Source: Fimbriimonadaceae bacterium (GTDB lineage Bacteria > Armatimonadota > Fimbriimonadia > Fimbriimonadales > Fimbriimonadaceae). Taken from it: 32,704 nucleotides of DNA. Positions 14,974 through 22,599 of this stretch are shown here, piece by piece; the stretch's first letter is position 1; every line of letters begins with the position of its first letter. The translations under genes were made by a program, and so were the position numbers. Under the pieces are notes generated by a model. It was not told where the DNA came from and ran no database searches. It saw only the letters and a list, made by a program, of their open reading frames with translations. The stretch lies in NCBI GenBank assembly GCA_023957775.1, contig JAMLGR010000023.1:1-32704 (forward strand), given 5' to 3'.

Positions 14974-15581
14974 CAGAGTTCGCCGGAGCGCTTGAGCACT
15001 TCCGCTGCGATCAGCGCGCTGGGCACGTCCGAGTACTGCGCGACGCGCTCGATGCACCGCGCAAAACTCCGCTCGCCCGGCTCGTCGTACTCGCCCTGGT
15101 CCCGACGCGCGCTGGCCACGATCTCAATGGCCTCCTCGAGGAAACGGGCCCGGTTTTGGGGCAGCGACTTGTTGCTCATGGCCGCGTAGCGGCGGCTCAG
15201 CTGCTCGTAGACCTGTTCCCAGTTGCTGCGGGCGGACATCTCCGCGCGCATCTTCTCGAGCGCAGCTTCCTGGAGTCGGCGGGCTTCGGCGTCGCGACGC
15301 TTGACCGCCTCGTAATCCGCCGGCTCGACGCCGTCGATGATGCGCAGGGTCACCGGCGCGTTCATCCGCTCGGCGAATCCGTTTTCGATCAGGCGCTTCG
15401 TGTGCGCCATTCGGAGGTGGCCCGCAAGCTCCGAGTCGTTGTGCGGCAGACCCATCACCAGCACACCGTCCTCCAGAACCAAGGGCTTGCAGGCGTTGAG
15501 CGCCGACCAGACGCCGACACCCGTCACCGCGTTGCGGACCTCCGGCAACACCTCGCTCCAAATCTCTGCCAAGTCCGCCAT
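14973..15581 (-). CDS. Protein with a DnaA domain-I-like N-terminus
   Basis: 202 residues. Residues 5-80 (AEIWSEVLPEVRNAV...LEDGVLVMGLPHND...LRMAHTKRLIENGF...APVTLRIID) follow the pattern of DnaA domain I, the protein-contact domain of the replication initiator. The AAA+ and DNA-binding parts of DnaA are missing. A Glu/Arg-rich helical stretch (VKRRDAEARRLQEAALEKMRAE) and a helical C-terminal half follow. It might bind partners of DnaA or DnaB-type proteins. ATG 15581 directly follows a TATAAT box, so the mRNA may be leaderless; the open frame further upstream lacks coding character. Confidence is high that it is a gene, moderate for the domain. Confidence 0.65.
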   Translation of the reverse strand: MADLAEIWSEVLPEVRNAVTGVGVWSALNACKPLVLEDGVLVMGLPHNDSELAGHLRMAHTKRLIENGFAERMNAPVTLRIIDGVEPADYEAVKRRDAEARRLQEAALEKMRAEMSARSNWEQVYEQLSRRYAAMSNKSLPQNRARFLEEAIEIVASARRDQGEYDEPGERSFARCIERVAQYSDVPSALIAAEVLKRSGEL

Positions 15582-15588
15582 CCGCCAG

Positions 15589-15594
15589 ATTATA
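15589..15594 (-). promoter_or_regulatory. -10 box placed for a leaderless transcript
   Basis: TATAAT on the minus strand ends 7 nt before the A of the ATG at 15581, so transcription would start at or next to the start codon. No Shine-Dalgarno sequence is present between them. The -35 is poor. Confidence 0.45.
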
Positions 15595-15610
15595 GACGGG
15601 CCGCGTACGG

Positions 15611-16123
15611 CTAGCCCTCGACAGCCCGGGCCGGCTGGAAGATGCTGATCCAATCGCCTTGGACCGTCGCGGTGCCGGTCATCCCCTCGCCGAGCATCGA
15701 GAAGACGGGGTACGCGCACTGAAGCTCCCGCGCGGCACCGTTCTCGAACCGGACGCGCGCAAAGAACCGGATCCCCGGGTAATCGGGATCGAAATCGCTG
15801 AACATCATCTCCGAGGTCCCGGGCATCAGCGCGTACCTGGCCAGAATCCGGACCCTTGCAAACTCGGGTTCGGCGGAACGCGCCCGACGGTTTCTCCCCA
15901 GCCCCCACACCAGCGCGAGGATCGCGCAGCCGAATCCCAACAGGATCGAAAGGGCCGCGAAACCCGAGAGGATGAGCAGCGAAGGGTCCTTGCCTTGCGA
16001 GTTCGCCATGCGGAGGGCGCCTCCGCCCATCAGCATCACGAAGCCGATCGCACCCAGTCCGACCAAGCCGAACGCCGCGAACACCAAACAGCCGATCGCT
16101 TTTTCGCGTTGCTCGTCCGTCAT
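15611..16123 (-). CDS. Membrane protein with two helices and a soluble C-domain, unknown
   Basis: 170 residues. A short cytoplasmic start (MTDEQREKA) is followed by two membrane segments (IGCLVFAAFGLVGLGAIGFVMLM and LLILSGFAALSILLGFGCAILALVWGLG). A basic stop-transfer (RNRRARS) and a ~80-residue beta-rich domain come next (VRILARYALMPGT ... GIRFFARVRFENGAARELQCA ... FSMLGEGMTGTATVQGDWI). I do not recognise the family by name. The ribosome site GGAGAGG, 9 nt before the ATG, lies inside a 9-bp hairpin (16133-16158), which may restrict translation. Confidence 0.75.
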   Translation of the reverse strand: MTDEQREKAIGCLVFAAFGLVGLGAIGFVMLMGGGALRMANSQGKDPSLLILSGFAALSILLGFGCAILALVWGLGRNRRARSAEPEFARVRILARYALMPGTSEMMFSDFDPDYPGIRFFARVRFENGAARELQCAYPVFSMLGEGMTGTATVQGDWISIFQPARAVEG

Positions 16124-16132
16124 GACTCGACG

Positions 16133-16158
16133 CCTCTCCTCTAAGTACGGAGGAGAGG
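16133..16158 (-). promoter_or_regulatory. Hairpin that would hide the ribosome-binding site
   Basis: On the minus strand cctctcctc (16158-16150) pairs perfectly with gaggagagg (16141-16133) around an 8-nt loop. The second arm is the Shine-Dalgarno sequence of the 170-residue membrane protein gene. The structure could act as a translation switch (thermometer-like), or simply as the terminator hairpin of the RNase gene upstream; there is no T run. Confidence 0.45.
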
Positions 16159-16184
16159 GCCGGTTCGATGCCCCGGACGCCCGA

Positions 16185-18005
16185 TCAGGTGACGCTGCGC
16201 GAGGGTGCGGGAGCGCCGGGCAGGATCACGTCTGCGACGGCGTAGGAGCGGCGGATGTCGTGGATGCACACCTTGGCGCGGTGGCCGATGTACTCGGCCC
16301 CATCCAGAAGCTCGATGTAGTACCCATTGTCGGTCCAGCCGACCACCTTGTTCGCGTTCTCGAACGCGGAGCGGCGCACGTTGCACTCGAGCACCTGGGC
16401 CCGGCGAAAACCCATGTATTTCCGGTCAAACTCCTCGATGGTCCCCGAGTGGATCTCGTACTCCTCGTACTCCATGTCGAAGTTCGCGCGGATGTAGATT
16501 CCCCGTCGCATCTCGTGCTCGAGCTCTTCCGAGTTCTCGCCGTCCGCACCGATCAGCGCCTCCACGACGGACGGGTGGCACTCGATCAGGAATGCGTTTC
16601 CCGGCTCACCCACGCGCCGCCACAGGTCGCGCTCGATCCACAGGGAAACGGTCTCCTTACTTGAAATTCTTCCCTGCCCCAGGCACATCGGGCACACGTC
16701 GGAGATCGCCTCGGTGACGGACTCTCCCGTCCGCTTGCGCGTGATCTCCACGAGGCCAAGAGAGGAGATGCGGCCGACCCGGGTGCGGGCCCGATCGCGC
16801 GACAGCTTGTTCGTGAACGCCGTGAGGACCTTTTTGCGGTCGTCCGCGGACTCCATGTCGATGAAGTCGATCACGATGATGCCACCCATGTCGCGCAACC
16901 GCAGTTGGCGGCAGACTTCGTCCGCCGCCTCGAGGTTCGCCTTGACGATCGTCTCGTTGAGCGACGTGGTGCCCACCTGCTTGCCCGTGTTGATGTCAAT
17001 GGCGGTCAGGGCTTCCATCTCGTCGATCACGAGATAGCCGCCCGACTTCAGCCACACCTTGTGCTGCAGCAGACGGTCCAGCTCGCGCTCGATTCCAAAG
17101 GCGTCGTACACAGGTTCGTCGCGATCGTACATCTCGATGCGGTCCCGCAACTTCGGGGACACGATGCCGGCGACGAGATGGACCTTCTCGTACTCGTCCG
17201 GGTCGTCGATGATCAGACGATCGATCTCGTCGTCGAACAGGTCCCTCACCGTGCGGTAGAGAAGCGTCTGGTCGCGATGGACGCACGCCGGCGCGCGTTG
17301 CCGCTTGGCCGCGCGCAGCACGTTCTGCCACTCGACCTGGAGGAAGTTCACGTCCGCGGCCAGCTCGGCTTGGGTGCGCCCCTCGCACTCGGTGCGCATG
17401 ATCAGGCCGAACCCCTCGGGCACGATCGCGTCGCCGACGCGGCGCAGGCGCTCGCGCTCGGAACGATCCTCGATCTTCCGGCTCACCCCGACCTGCTTGG
17501 TCTCGGGCATCAGCACGACGTAACGGCCCGGCAGGGCGATGCGCGTGGAGACGCGGGCCCCTTTGGTGCCCCGGGGACCCTTGGTGACCTGGACCATCAC
17601 CTCCTGGCCGGACTTGAGCAGGTCCTTGATCTTGCGGCGCCGCAGTTCGCTGCGTTTGAGCGAAGCAGGGCTGTTGTCGCCCAGAGGCTCGTCGGGCAGG
17701 ATATCGGCGACGTAGAGGAACGCGTTCCGCTCCAAACCGATGTCCACGAACGCGGCGTCCATGCCCGGGAGCACGTTCTGCACGATGCCCTTGAAGATGC
17801 TGCCGACGACGCGTTCCTCGCGCTCGACGCGGTACTCCATGAGTTCGCCGTTCTCAAGGATGGCGATCCGCGTTTCGCGGTTGCTGCAGTTGACGACGAT
17901 CTCGACGGTTGTGCGACCGTTGGTCGCGCTGCGCGAGCGTGTGGAGCTTTCGGGCTTTCGCCTCGCGCGGCTCCGAGTCGCGCCTTTTCCTGAATTGTTT
18001 CTCAA
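16185..18005 (-). CDS. rng: Ribonuclease E/G family endoribonuclease
   Basis: 606 residues. Cuts single-stranded RNA in rRNA maturation and mRNA decay. Order: a basic, disordered N-tail (~35 residues), S1 RNA-binding domain (VVGSIFKGIVQNVLPGMDAAFVDIG), 5'-sensor/RNase H-like region (IALPGRYVVLMPETKQVGVS), and the DNase I-like catalytic part with D337 (LTAIDINTGKQVG) and D380 (VIDFIDM). These are 43 residues apart, as D303 and D346 of E. coli RNase E are. The zinc-link CPMCLGQGR follows. The C-terminus ends in a TRAM/S1-like module (VVGWTDNGYYIELLDGAEYIGHRAKV) not typical of short RNase G. TTG at 18005 is chosen: AAAGGA lies 6 nt before it. Frames upstream overlap the promoter and fmdB. Confidence 0.93.
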   Translation of the reverse strand: MRNNSGKGATRSRARRKPESSTRSRSATNGRTTVEIVVNCSNRETRIAILENGELMEYRVEREERVVGSIFKGIVQNVLPGMDAAFVDIGLERNAFLYVADILPDEPLGDNSPASLKRSELRRRKIKDLLKSGQEVMVQVTKGPRGTKGARVSTRIALPGRYVVLMPETKQVGVSRKIEDRSERERLRRVGDAIVPEGFGLIMRTECEGRTQAELAADVNFLQVEWQNVLRAAKRQRAPACVHRDQTLLYRTVRDLFDDEIDRLIIDDPDEYEKVHLVAGIVSPKLRDRIEMYDRDEPVYDAFGIERELDRLLQHKVWLKSGGYLVIDEMEALTAIDINTGKQVGTTSLNETIVKANLEAADEVCRQLRLRDMGGIIVIDFIDMESADDRKKVLTAFTNKLSRDRARTRVGRISSLGLVEITRKRTGESVTEAISDVCPMCLGQGRISSKETVSLWIERDLWRRVGEPGNAFLIECHPSVVEALIGADGENSEELEHEMRRGIYIRANFDMEYEEYEIHSGTIEEFDRKYMGFRRAQVLECNVRRSAFENANKVVGWTDNGYYIELLDGAEYIGHRAKVCIHDIRRSYAVADVILPGAPAPSRSVT

Positions 18006-18081
18006 TGCAAATCCTTTCTGGACCCGGCCCTTTCGGGCGCAGGCGTGGGGCGTCTTGTTCGCCCCGACAGCGGTCATCTCC

Positions 18082-18087
18082 ATTGTA
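18082..18087 (-). promoter_or_regulatory. Probable -10 box of the RNase gene
   Basis: TACAAT on the minus strand, with a weak TTCGAC at 18-nt spacing (18111-18106). It gives a leader of about 70 nt to the TTG start. It overlaps the in-frame ATG at 18083, which argues against that codon as the start. Confidence 0.4.
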
Positions 18088-18123
18088 CCAAGACGCACGG
18101 GACGGGTCGAACGGAGCGGACGG

Positions 18124-18129
18124 TAAGAT
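18124..18129 (+). promoter_or_regulatory. Probable -10 box of the fmdB-like operon, leaderless spacing
   Basis: TAAGAT ends 6 nt before the ATG at 18136. No ribosome-binding site lies between them, so the message would begin at the start codon. The -35 is not convincing. Confidence 0.35.
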
Positions 18130-18135
18130 GGGTCG

Positions 18136-18465
18136 ATGCCGGTTTTTGAGTTCCGCTGCGAGGATTGCGGCAAGCGGTTCAACGCCCTCATCGGGATGAC
18201 CGCGGAGTCCGACGACGAAGCGTGTCCGCACTGCGGATCCGCAAAAACGCGCAAGCTGGTGAGCCGCTTTGCCCGCGTGCGGTCCGAGGACGATCGCATC
18301 GACGCCCTGGCCGACCAGTTGGAGACGATGGGCGAGCCGGACAGCCCTTCGGAGATGCGCCAGATGGTGCGCGAGATGGGCAAGGCCATGGACGAGGACA
18401 TGGCCGACGACATGGAGGAGATGTTCGAAGCCGACATGGCCGGCGAGTTGGAGGACGACGTCTGA
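18136..18465 (+). CDS. FmdB-type zinc-ribbon protein
   Basis: 109 residues. The first 45 form the FmdB/regulatory zinc ribbon: [18 protein letters not shown], then [18 protein letters not shown], with two CxxC pairs that should bind one zinc. The rest is a very acidic Met/Asp/Glu-rich helix ([22 protein letters not shown]). The family is widespread and was named from a putative regulator of formamidase genes; its general function is unclear. It leads a four-gene overlapping chain (fmdB-like, tdk, HAD, queA), and its stop TGA overlaps the probable CTG start of tdk. Confidence 0.88.
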   Translation: MPVFEFRCEDCGKRFNALIGMTAESDDEACPHCGSAKTRKLVSRFARVRSEDDRIDALADQLETMGEPDSPSEMRQMVREMGKAMDEDMADDMEEMFEADMAGELEDDV

Positions 18466-19046
18466 GACGCCCCGGCCAGCTCACGGTCATCTGCGGATCG
18501 ATGTTCGCCGGCAAATCGGAGGAGCTGATCCGCCGCGCCCGGCGCGCCCTCTACGCCAAGCGCACCGTTCAGGTGTTCAAACCCGCGATCGATTCCCGAT
18601 ACGACGAGTCGAGCGTCGTGACGCACATGGGCGTGAAACACAGCGCCGTGCCGGTGCGCTCCGTGCGCGAACTGGAATCGAACATCGATCCCAAGACGCA
18701 GATCGTGCTCATCGAGGAGGCGCAGTTCTTCGACGCCTCGCTGGTCGATCTCGCCGTCCGCCTCGCGGACGAAGGGCGGGACGTCGTGCTCGCGGGGCTC
18801 GACCAGGACTTCCGGAGGCAGCCGTTCGGACCGATGCCCCAACTGCTCGCCGTGGCCGATGAGGTGGTGAAGCTCCGCGCGATCTGCATGAAGTGCGGCG
18901 CACCCGCCAGCCACACGTTCCGCGTGATCGACGGCAAGCCCGCGCACAAGGACGACCCCATCATCCTCATCGGCGCGACGGAGAGCTACGAGGCGCGCTG
19001 TCGAGAGTGCTACTCCCTCCGGGGGACACGCAAGGCGCGTCCATGA
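18462..19046 (+). CDS. tdk: Thymidine kinase (type II), probable CTG start
   Basis: 194 residues. Phosphorylates thymidine with ATP in the pyrimidine salvage pathway. The P-loop is GSMFAGKS (residues 12-19), the catalytic acid lies in IEEAQFF (E86), and the zinc site uses CMKCG and CREC near the C-terminus. The conserved N-terminal strand [12 protein letters not shown] begins only seven residues into the protein, and no ATG, GTG or TTG lies in frame just upstream. CTG at 18462 has a perfect GGAGG exactly 7 nt before it and overlaps the fmdB-like stop as CTGA, so CTG initiation is likely. Confidence 0.93.
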   Translation: MRRPGQLTVICGSMFAGKSEELIRRARRALYAKRTVQVFKPAIDSRYDESSVVTHMGVKHSAVPVRSVRELESNIDPKTQIVLIEEAQFFDASLVDLAVRLADEGRDVVLAGLDQDFRRQPFGPMPQLLAVADEVVKLRAICMKCGAPASHTFRVIDGKPAHKDDPIILIGATESYEARCRECYSLRGTRKARP

Positions 19047-19750
19047 CGATCACGCTCGACGCGGCCGGGACGCTCATCGACGTCCGGTGGAACCCCGTCG
19101 CGTTTGCGATCGAATGCGCCCACGAAGTGGGCCTATCGATCGAGGACGACGCGGCGGCCTCCCTTTACGACCACCTTCTCCGATCCCGTTGGGGGCACTA
19201 CCGGGAGCTCAATCTCACCCGAGACCCCGACACGTGCGACGAGTGGTGGCGCGCCCTCACGCGGGAGTGGCTGGCTCGGCTCGATCAGGACCCCAGCCAG
19301 GTGGAGCCCTTGACGCAGGTGGTCATGCGCCGACTCTACACCAAGGGAAGCGAGGTGTTCCGCCTCTACGACGACACGATTCCCGCCTTGGAGGCCCTTC
19401 GGGCGGCCGGCCACCGGCTCGCCATCCTGAGCAACTGGGACTACTCCCTCCACCGCGTGGTGGCGATGCTCGAGATCGAAGGCTACTTCGACCTCGTGGT
19501 CGCCTCCCTCGAGGAGGGGCCCGAAAAGCCCGATCCCGAACTGTTCCGCATCACGCTGGACCGGCTCGGCGCGAAACCGGCGGAGGCCCTGCACGTGGGA
19601 GACAACCCGGTCGACGACCTGCGGGGCGCCCAGCAGTTCGGCATGGGCGCGATCCTCCTCGACCGCGCCGCGATCGATCCGGCGCCCCCCATCGTGCGAT
19701 CCCTGCTCGACGTTCCGCTTCTCGCCGGTAACTCGCATGAGGCCTCTTGA
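19043..19750 (+). CDS. HAD-superfamily hydrolase (subfamily IA)
   Basis: 235 residues. Motif [11 protein letters not shown] gives the nucleophile Asp, although the usual second Asp of DxDGT is replaced, as in HDHD3-like members. The helical cap covers ~15-100. Motif II is ILSNWD, motif III the Lys of GPEKPDPE, motif [15 protein letters not shown]. It is a phosphatase for an unknown small phosphorylated metabolite. The missing second Asp could reduce or alter phosphatase activity. ATG 19043 overlaps the tdk stop (ATGA), and the 3' end overlaps queA by 14 nt. Confidence 0.88.
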   Translation: MTITLDAAGTLIDVRWNPVAFAIECAHEVGLSIEDDAAASLYDHLLRSRWGHYRELNLTRDPDTCDEWWRALTREWLARLDQDPSQVEPLTQVVMRRLYTKGSEVFRLYDDTIPALEALRAAGHRLAILSNWDYSLHRVVAMLEIEGYFDLVVASLEEGPEKPDPELFRITLDRLGAKPAEALHVGDNPVDDLRGAQQFGMGAILLDRAAIDPAPPIVRSLLDVPLLAGNSHEAS

Positions 19751-20741
19751 CTACGACCTGCCGGAAGACCGCATCGCCCAGCGACCGCTCGCCGATCGCG
19801 CGGCGTCGAAGCTCCTCCACCTCGACCCGTCGTCCGGACGCGTCGCCCACCTGGCGTTTCGGGACGCCCCCACCCTCCTTCGCGAAGGGGACCTGCTCGT
19901 CCTCAACGACACCCGGGTGACGGCGCTGCGCCTGATCGGTGCCAAGCCCTCCGGCGCGCAGGTCGAGTTCTTTCTCCTTCGCCCGGCGGGCCAGGACCGG
20001 TTCGAAGCGCTCGTTCGACCGGGAAGAAAGCTCCGACCCGGCGCGACGGCCGAGTTCGAGGGCGGCATCACGGGCCGTGTCGAGGCGCTTCTCCCCGACG
20101 CGCGAAGGCTGGTCTCCCTCCACCACCCGCGGGGCTTGGACCGGGCCTTGGAAAGCGTCGGGCGCGTGCCGCTGCCGCCCTACATCCACGAACTCCTCGA
20201 CGATCCCGAGCGCTACCAGACCGTGTATGCGCGCACCCCCGGCAGCACGGCCGCGCCCACCGCCGGGCTCCACTTTACGGACGCGATCCTCGAGGCGATC
20301 GAAGCGCGTGGCGCCTCCATCGCGTTCGTCACGCTCGACGTGGGCTTGGACACGTTCCGCCCCATCCAGGCCGACGACCTCGACGACCACCCGATGCACG
20401 GCGAGCGGTGCGCGGTTCCCGAAGCCACGGCGGAAGCGGTGGCCGCCTGCAAGGGGCGCGTCGTCGCCGTCGGGACCACCTCGGTGCGCACTCTCGAGAC
20501 CTTCTCGAAGGGACCCCGCGCGATCGAGCCGGGCGAGGCGGTGTCTCGGCTCTTCATCCGGCCCGGCTACCGATTCCTGAGCGTGGACGGCATGTTCACG
20601 AACTTCCACATGCCCCGCACGACGATGCTCTCGATGCTCGCCGCGATGGCGGGCGAGGAGAATGTGCTTCGCGCCTATTCCGAGGCCCTGGAAAACGGTT
20701 ACCGGTTTTTGAGTTTTGGCGATTCGATGGTCCTTCTCTGA
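19737..20741 (+). CDS. queA: tRNA preQ1(34) S-adenosylmethionine ribosyltransferase-isomerase
   Basis: 334 residues. Builds epoxyqueuosine on tRNA by moving the ribosyl part of S-adenosylmethionine onto preQ1. The N-terminus [32 protein letters not shown], the PTAGLHFT motif and the C-terminal MFTNFHMPRTTMLSMLAAMAG are typical. Length is normal. It is the fourth gene of the fmdB-like operon. The other queuosine genes (tgt, queG/queH) are not in the window. Confidence 0.96.
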   Translation: MRPLDYDLPEDRIAQRPLADRAASKLLHLDPSSGRVAHLAFRDAPTLLREGDLLVLNDTRVTALRLIGAKPSGAQVEFFLLRPAGQDRFEALVRPGRKLRPGATAEFEGGITGRVEALLPDARRLVSLHHPRGLDRALESVGRVPLPPYIHELLDDPERYQTVYARTPGSTAAPTAGLHFTDAILEAIEARGASIAFVTLDVGLDTFRPIQADDLDDHPMHGERCAVPEATAEAVAACKGRVVAVGTTSVRTLETFSKGPRAIEPGEAVSRLFIRPGYRFLSVDGMFTNFHMPRTTMLSMLAAMAGEENVLRAYSEALENGYRFLSFGDSMVLL

Positions 20742-20817
20742 CCCCCCGCCAGGGGCATTTCCGCTCGATTTTATGTAAACTATCCCGACCGCACCGCCTT
20801 GCGAAGGAAATCCCATT

Positions 20818-21402
20818 TTGAGAACCAACGAGTTTGATCCGCTGGCCTACATCGAGAGCGCTTTTCTCGATACGGAAAAGAAGAAGCCGGAGGACCTGCC
20901 CAGCCCGGAGCTAGACGAATCCTTCCCCACGCTGAAGGACTACGTGGACGGCGATGGCCGGAGCAACGGCAAACACGCCGCGCCGGACGAGGCGGAGACG
21001 GAGAAGGCGCCGCGGTTCCGGAAGACCACGATGAGCGCCCCGCGCCCAAGGCGCGCGAAAAAGCAGACGGCCCGCTCGGTGGACCCCGAACTGCAGGAGA
21101 CGTGGGAGACTTTGCCCAAGAGCATCGAGTTCCTCACCAGCTTCTTCGACGACGCGGTGACCGCCAACTACTACCGCGGCGAATTCAAGGAGTCGCGCAA
21201 GGAGCTGATCCGAAGGCTTCTCGATCCCGAACTCACCCTTGAGGAGACGAGCCGCCTGCTCGGCGTGTGCCCGGCCACCGTGCGCCGCTACACCAACCGC
21301 GGCTGGCTCCAGCACCACCGGACCAAAGGCGGCCAGCGCCGATTCCGGCTCAGCAACGTCGTCCGCTTCGTCGATGCCCACGGGCGCTTCCCCGAGGCGT
21401 AA
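20818..21402 (+). CDS. MerR/excisionase-type helix-turn-helix protein
   Basis: 194 residues. A long, charged, probably disordered N-terminal part (residues 1-85, with PRPRRAKKQTAR as a basic patch) leads to a helical segment. The C-terminal helix-turn-helix of the MerR/HTH_17 kind follows: LTLEETSRLLGVCPATVRRYTNRGWLQ followed by the wing GGQRRFRLSNVVRFVD. It should bind DNA; targets are unknown. TTG at 20818 has AAGGA 9 nt upstream. It may be cotranscribed with the glycosyltransferase 3 nt downstream, whose promoter-free start suggests an operon. Confidence 0.82.
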   Translation: MRTNEFDPLAYIESAFLDTEKKKPEDLPSPELDESFPTLKDYVDGDGRSNGKHAAPDEAETEKAPRFRKTTMSAPRPRRAKKQTARSVDPELQETWETLPKSIEFLTSFFDDAVTANYYRGEFKESRKELIRRLLDPELTLEETSRLLGVCPATVRRYTNRGWLQHHRTKGGQRRFRLSNVVRFVDAHGRFPEA

Positions 21403-21405
21403 GCC

Positions 21406-22599
21406 GTGGCTGGCGACGCGCTCCGCATCGCCCTGTTCTCCGACAGCACGCTTCCCATCCTGAACGGCGTCGCGGTCAGCATCGACGCACTCGTGCGCGA
21501 GATGCGCAACGCGGGCCACTCGGTCCACGTCTACACCGCGGCTTTTCCCGGATATCGCGATCCCGATCCGAACACGTTCCGCTTTCCGGCGTTCGAAACC
21601 CCCTGGTCGAAGGGCTACCCCGTGGCCACGCCCCCCTACTACGGGATGCTGCACCGGTTCCGGAAGCACGCGTACGACCTGATCCACACGCACACGCCCG
21701 GCCCGATCGGACTCGTGGGACTCCGCTGGGCCCAGTCCCACGAGATTCCGATCGTCTCGACCTACCACACCCTTTACGACCGGTACGCGCACTACATCCC
21801 GCTGTTCCCTCGCCGGTACGTGCGGCACAAGATCGCCAAACACACGAACTTCTACTACAACCGGGTGGACCATGTGATCACCCCGAGCGCCGCGGCGCTC
21901 CGCTGGCTGCGGCGGCACTCGGTGCGCACGCCGGCCTCGGTCATCCCCACAGGGGCCCCTCCCCGCGCCATGCACGACCGGGCGGAAACAAGATCGAAAC
22001 TCGGGATTCCCGCCCAGCAACGCATGCTGCTCTACGTGGGGCGGTTGGCTCGCGAGAAGAACCTCGGGCTCCTGTTCGACATGGCGTCCCTCGCGTTCGA
22101 TCAGGACCCCTCGCTGCGGCTGTGGCTCGTCGGCGACGGCCCGTACCGTGGCGAGGCGACCACGATGGCGCGCCGCGCGGGCGTCGGCGACCGCGTCCAC
22201 TTCGTCGGGGAGGTGGCCCGCAACGAGGTGGACCCGTACTATGCGGCCGCCGATCTGTTCGTGTTCAGCTCGATCACCGAGACGCAGGGCCTCGTCGTCC
22301 AGGAAGCCGGCACCTACGGGCTTCCCGCGGTAGTGGTCGGCGGCGGCGGTGCGAGCGCCGGCGTCGTGGATGGGCAGAACGGTTTCGTCGTGCGGAACGA
22401 ACCGCGCGAAATGGCCGAGAGGGTGTTGGAGATCTTCGCCGACGAGCCTCTGCACGCGCGCCTGTCCGAAGGGGCGGTTCGCCTCGCGCGGCAGTACGGT
22501 TCCGAGGCGATGGCGGAGAAGGTCGTCGCGGTGTACCACCGCGCGATGGAGGCCCGGTCGCGCGAACGGGTCCGGGAGAACGACATTGTCCTCGCCTGA
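21406..22599 (+). CDS. GT4-family glycosyltransferase
   Basis: 397 residues with the GT-B fold. The N-terminal half has IALFSDSTLPILNGVAVSI and DLIHTHTPGPIGLVGL; the C-terminal half has LLYVGRLAREKNLGLLFD, LWLVGDGPYR, FVGEVARNEVDPYYAAADLFVFSS and the nucleotide-sugar site TETQGLVVQEAGTYGLP (E-x7-E). This layout is common to GT4 enzymes making glucosyl-diacylglycerol or related glycolipids and mannosides. The donor and acceptor cannot be read from the sequence. Start is GTG with GAGG 8 nt before it. The 3' end overlaps the next membrane protein by 14 nt. Confidence 0.9.
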   Translation: MAGDALRIALFSDSTLPILNGVAVSIDALVREMRNAGHSVHVYTAAFPGYRDPDPNTFRFPAFETPWSKGYPVATPPYYGMLHRFRKHAYDLIHTHTPGPIGLVGLRWAQSHEIPIVSTYHTLYDRYAHYIPLFPRRYVRHKIAKHTNFYYNRVDHVITPSAAALRWLRRHSVRTPASVIPTGAPPRAMHDRAETRSKLGIPAQQRMLLYVGRLAREKNLGLLFDMASLAFDQDPSLRLWLVGDGPYRGEATTMARRAGVGDRVHFVGEVARNEVDPYYAAADLFVFSSITETQGLVVQEAGTYGLPAVVVGGGGASAGVVDGQNGFVVRNEPREMAERVLEIFADEPLHARLSEGAVRLARQYGSEAMAEKVVAVYHRAMEARSRERVRENDIVLA

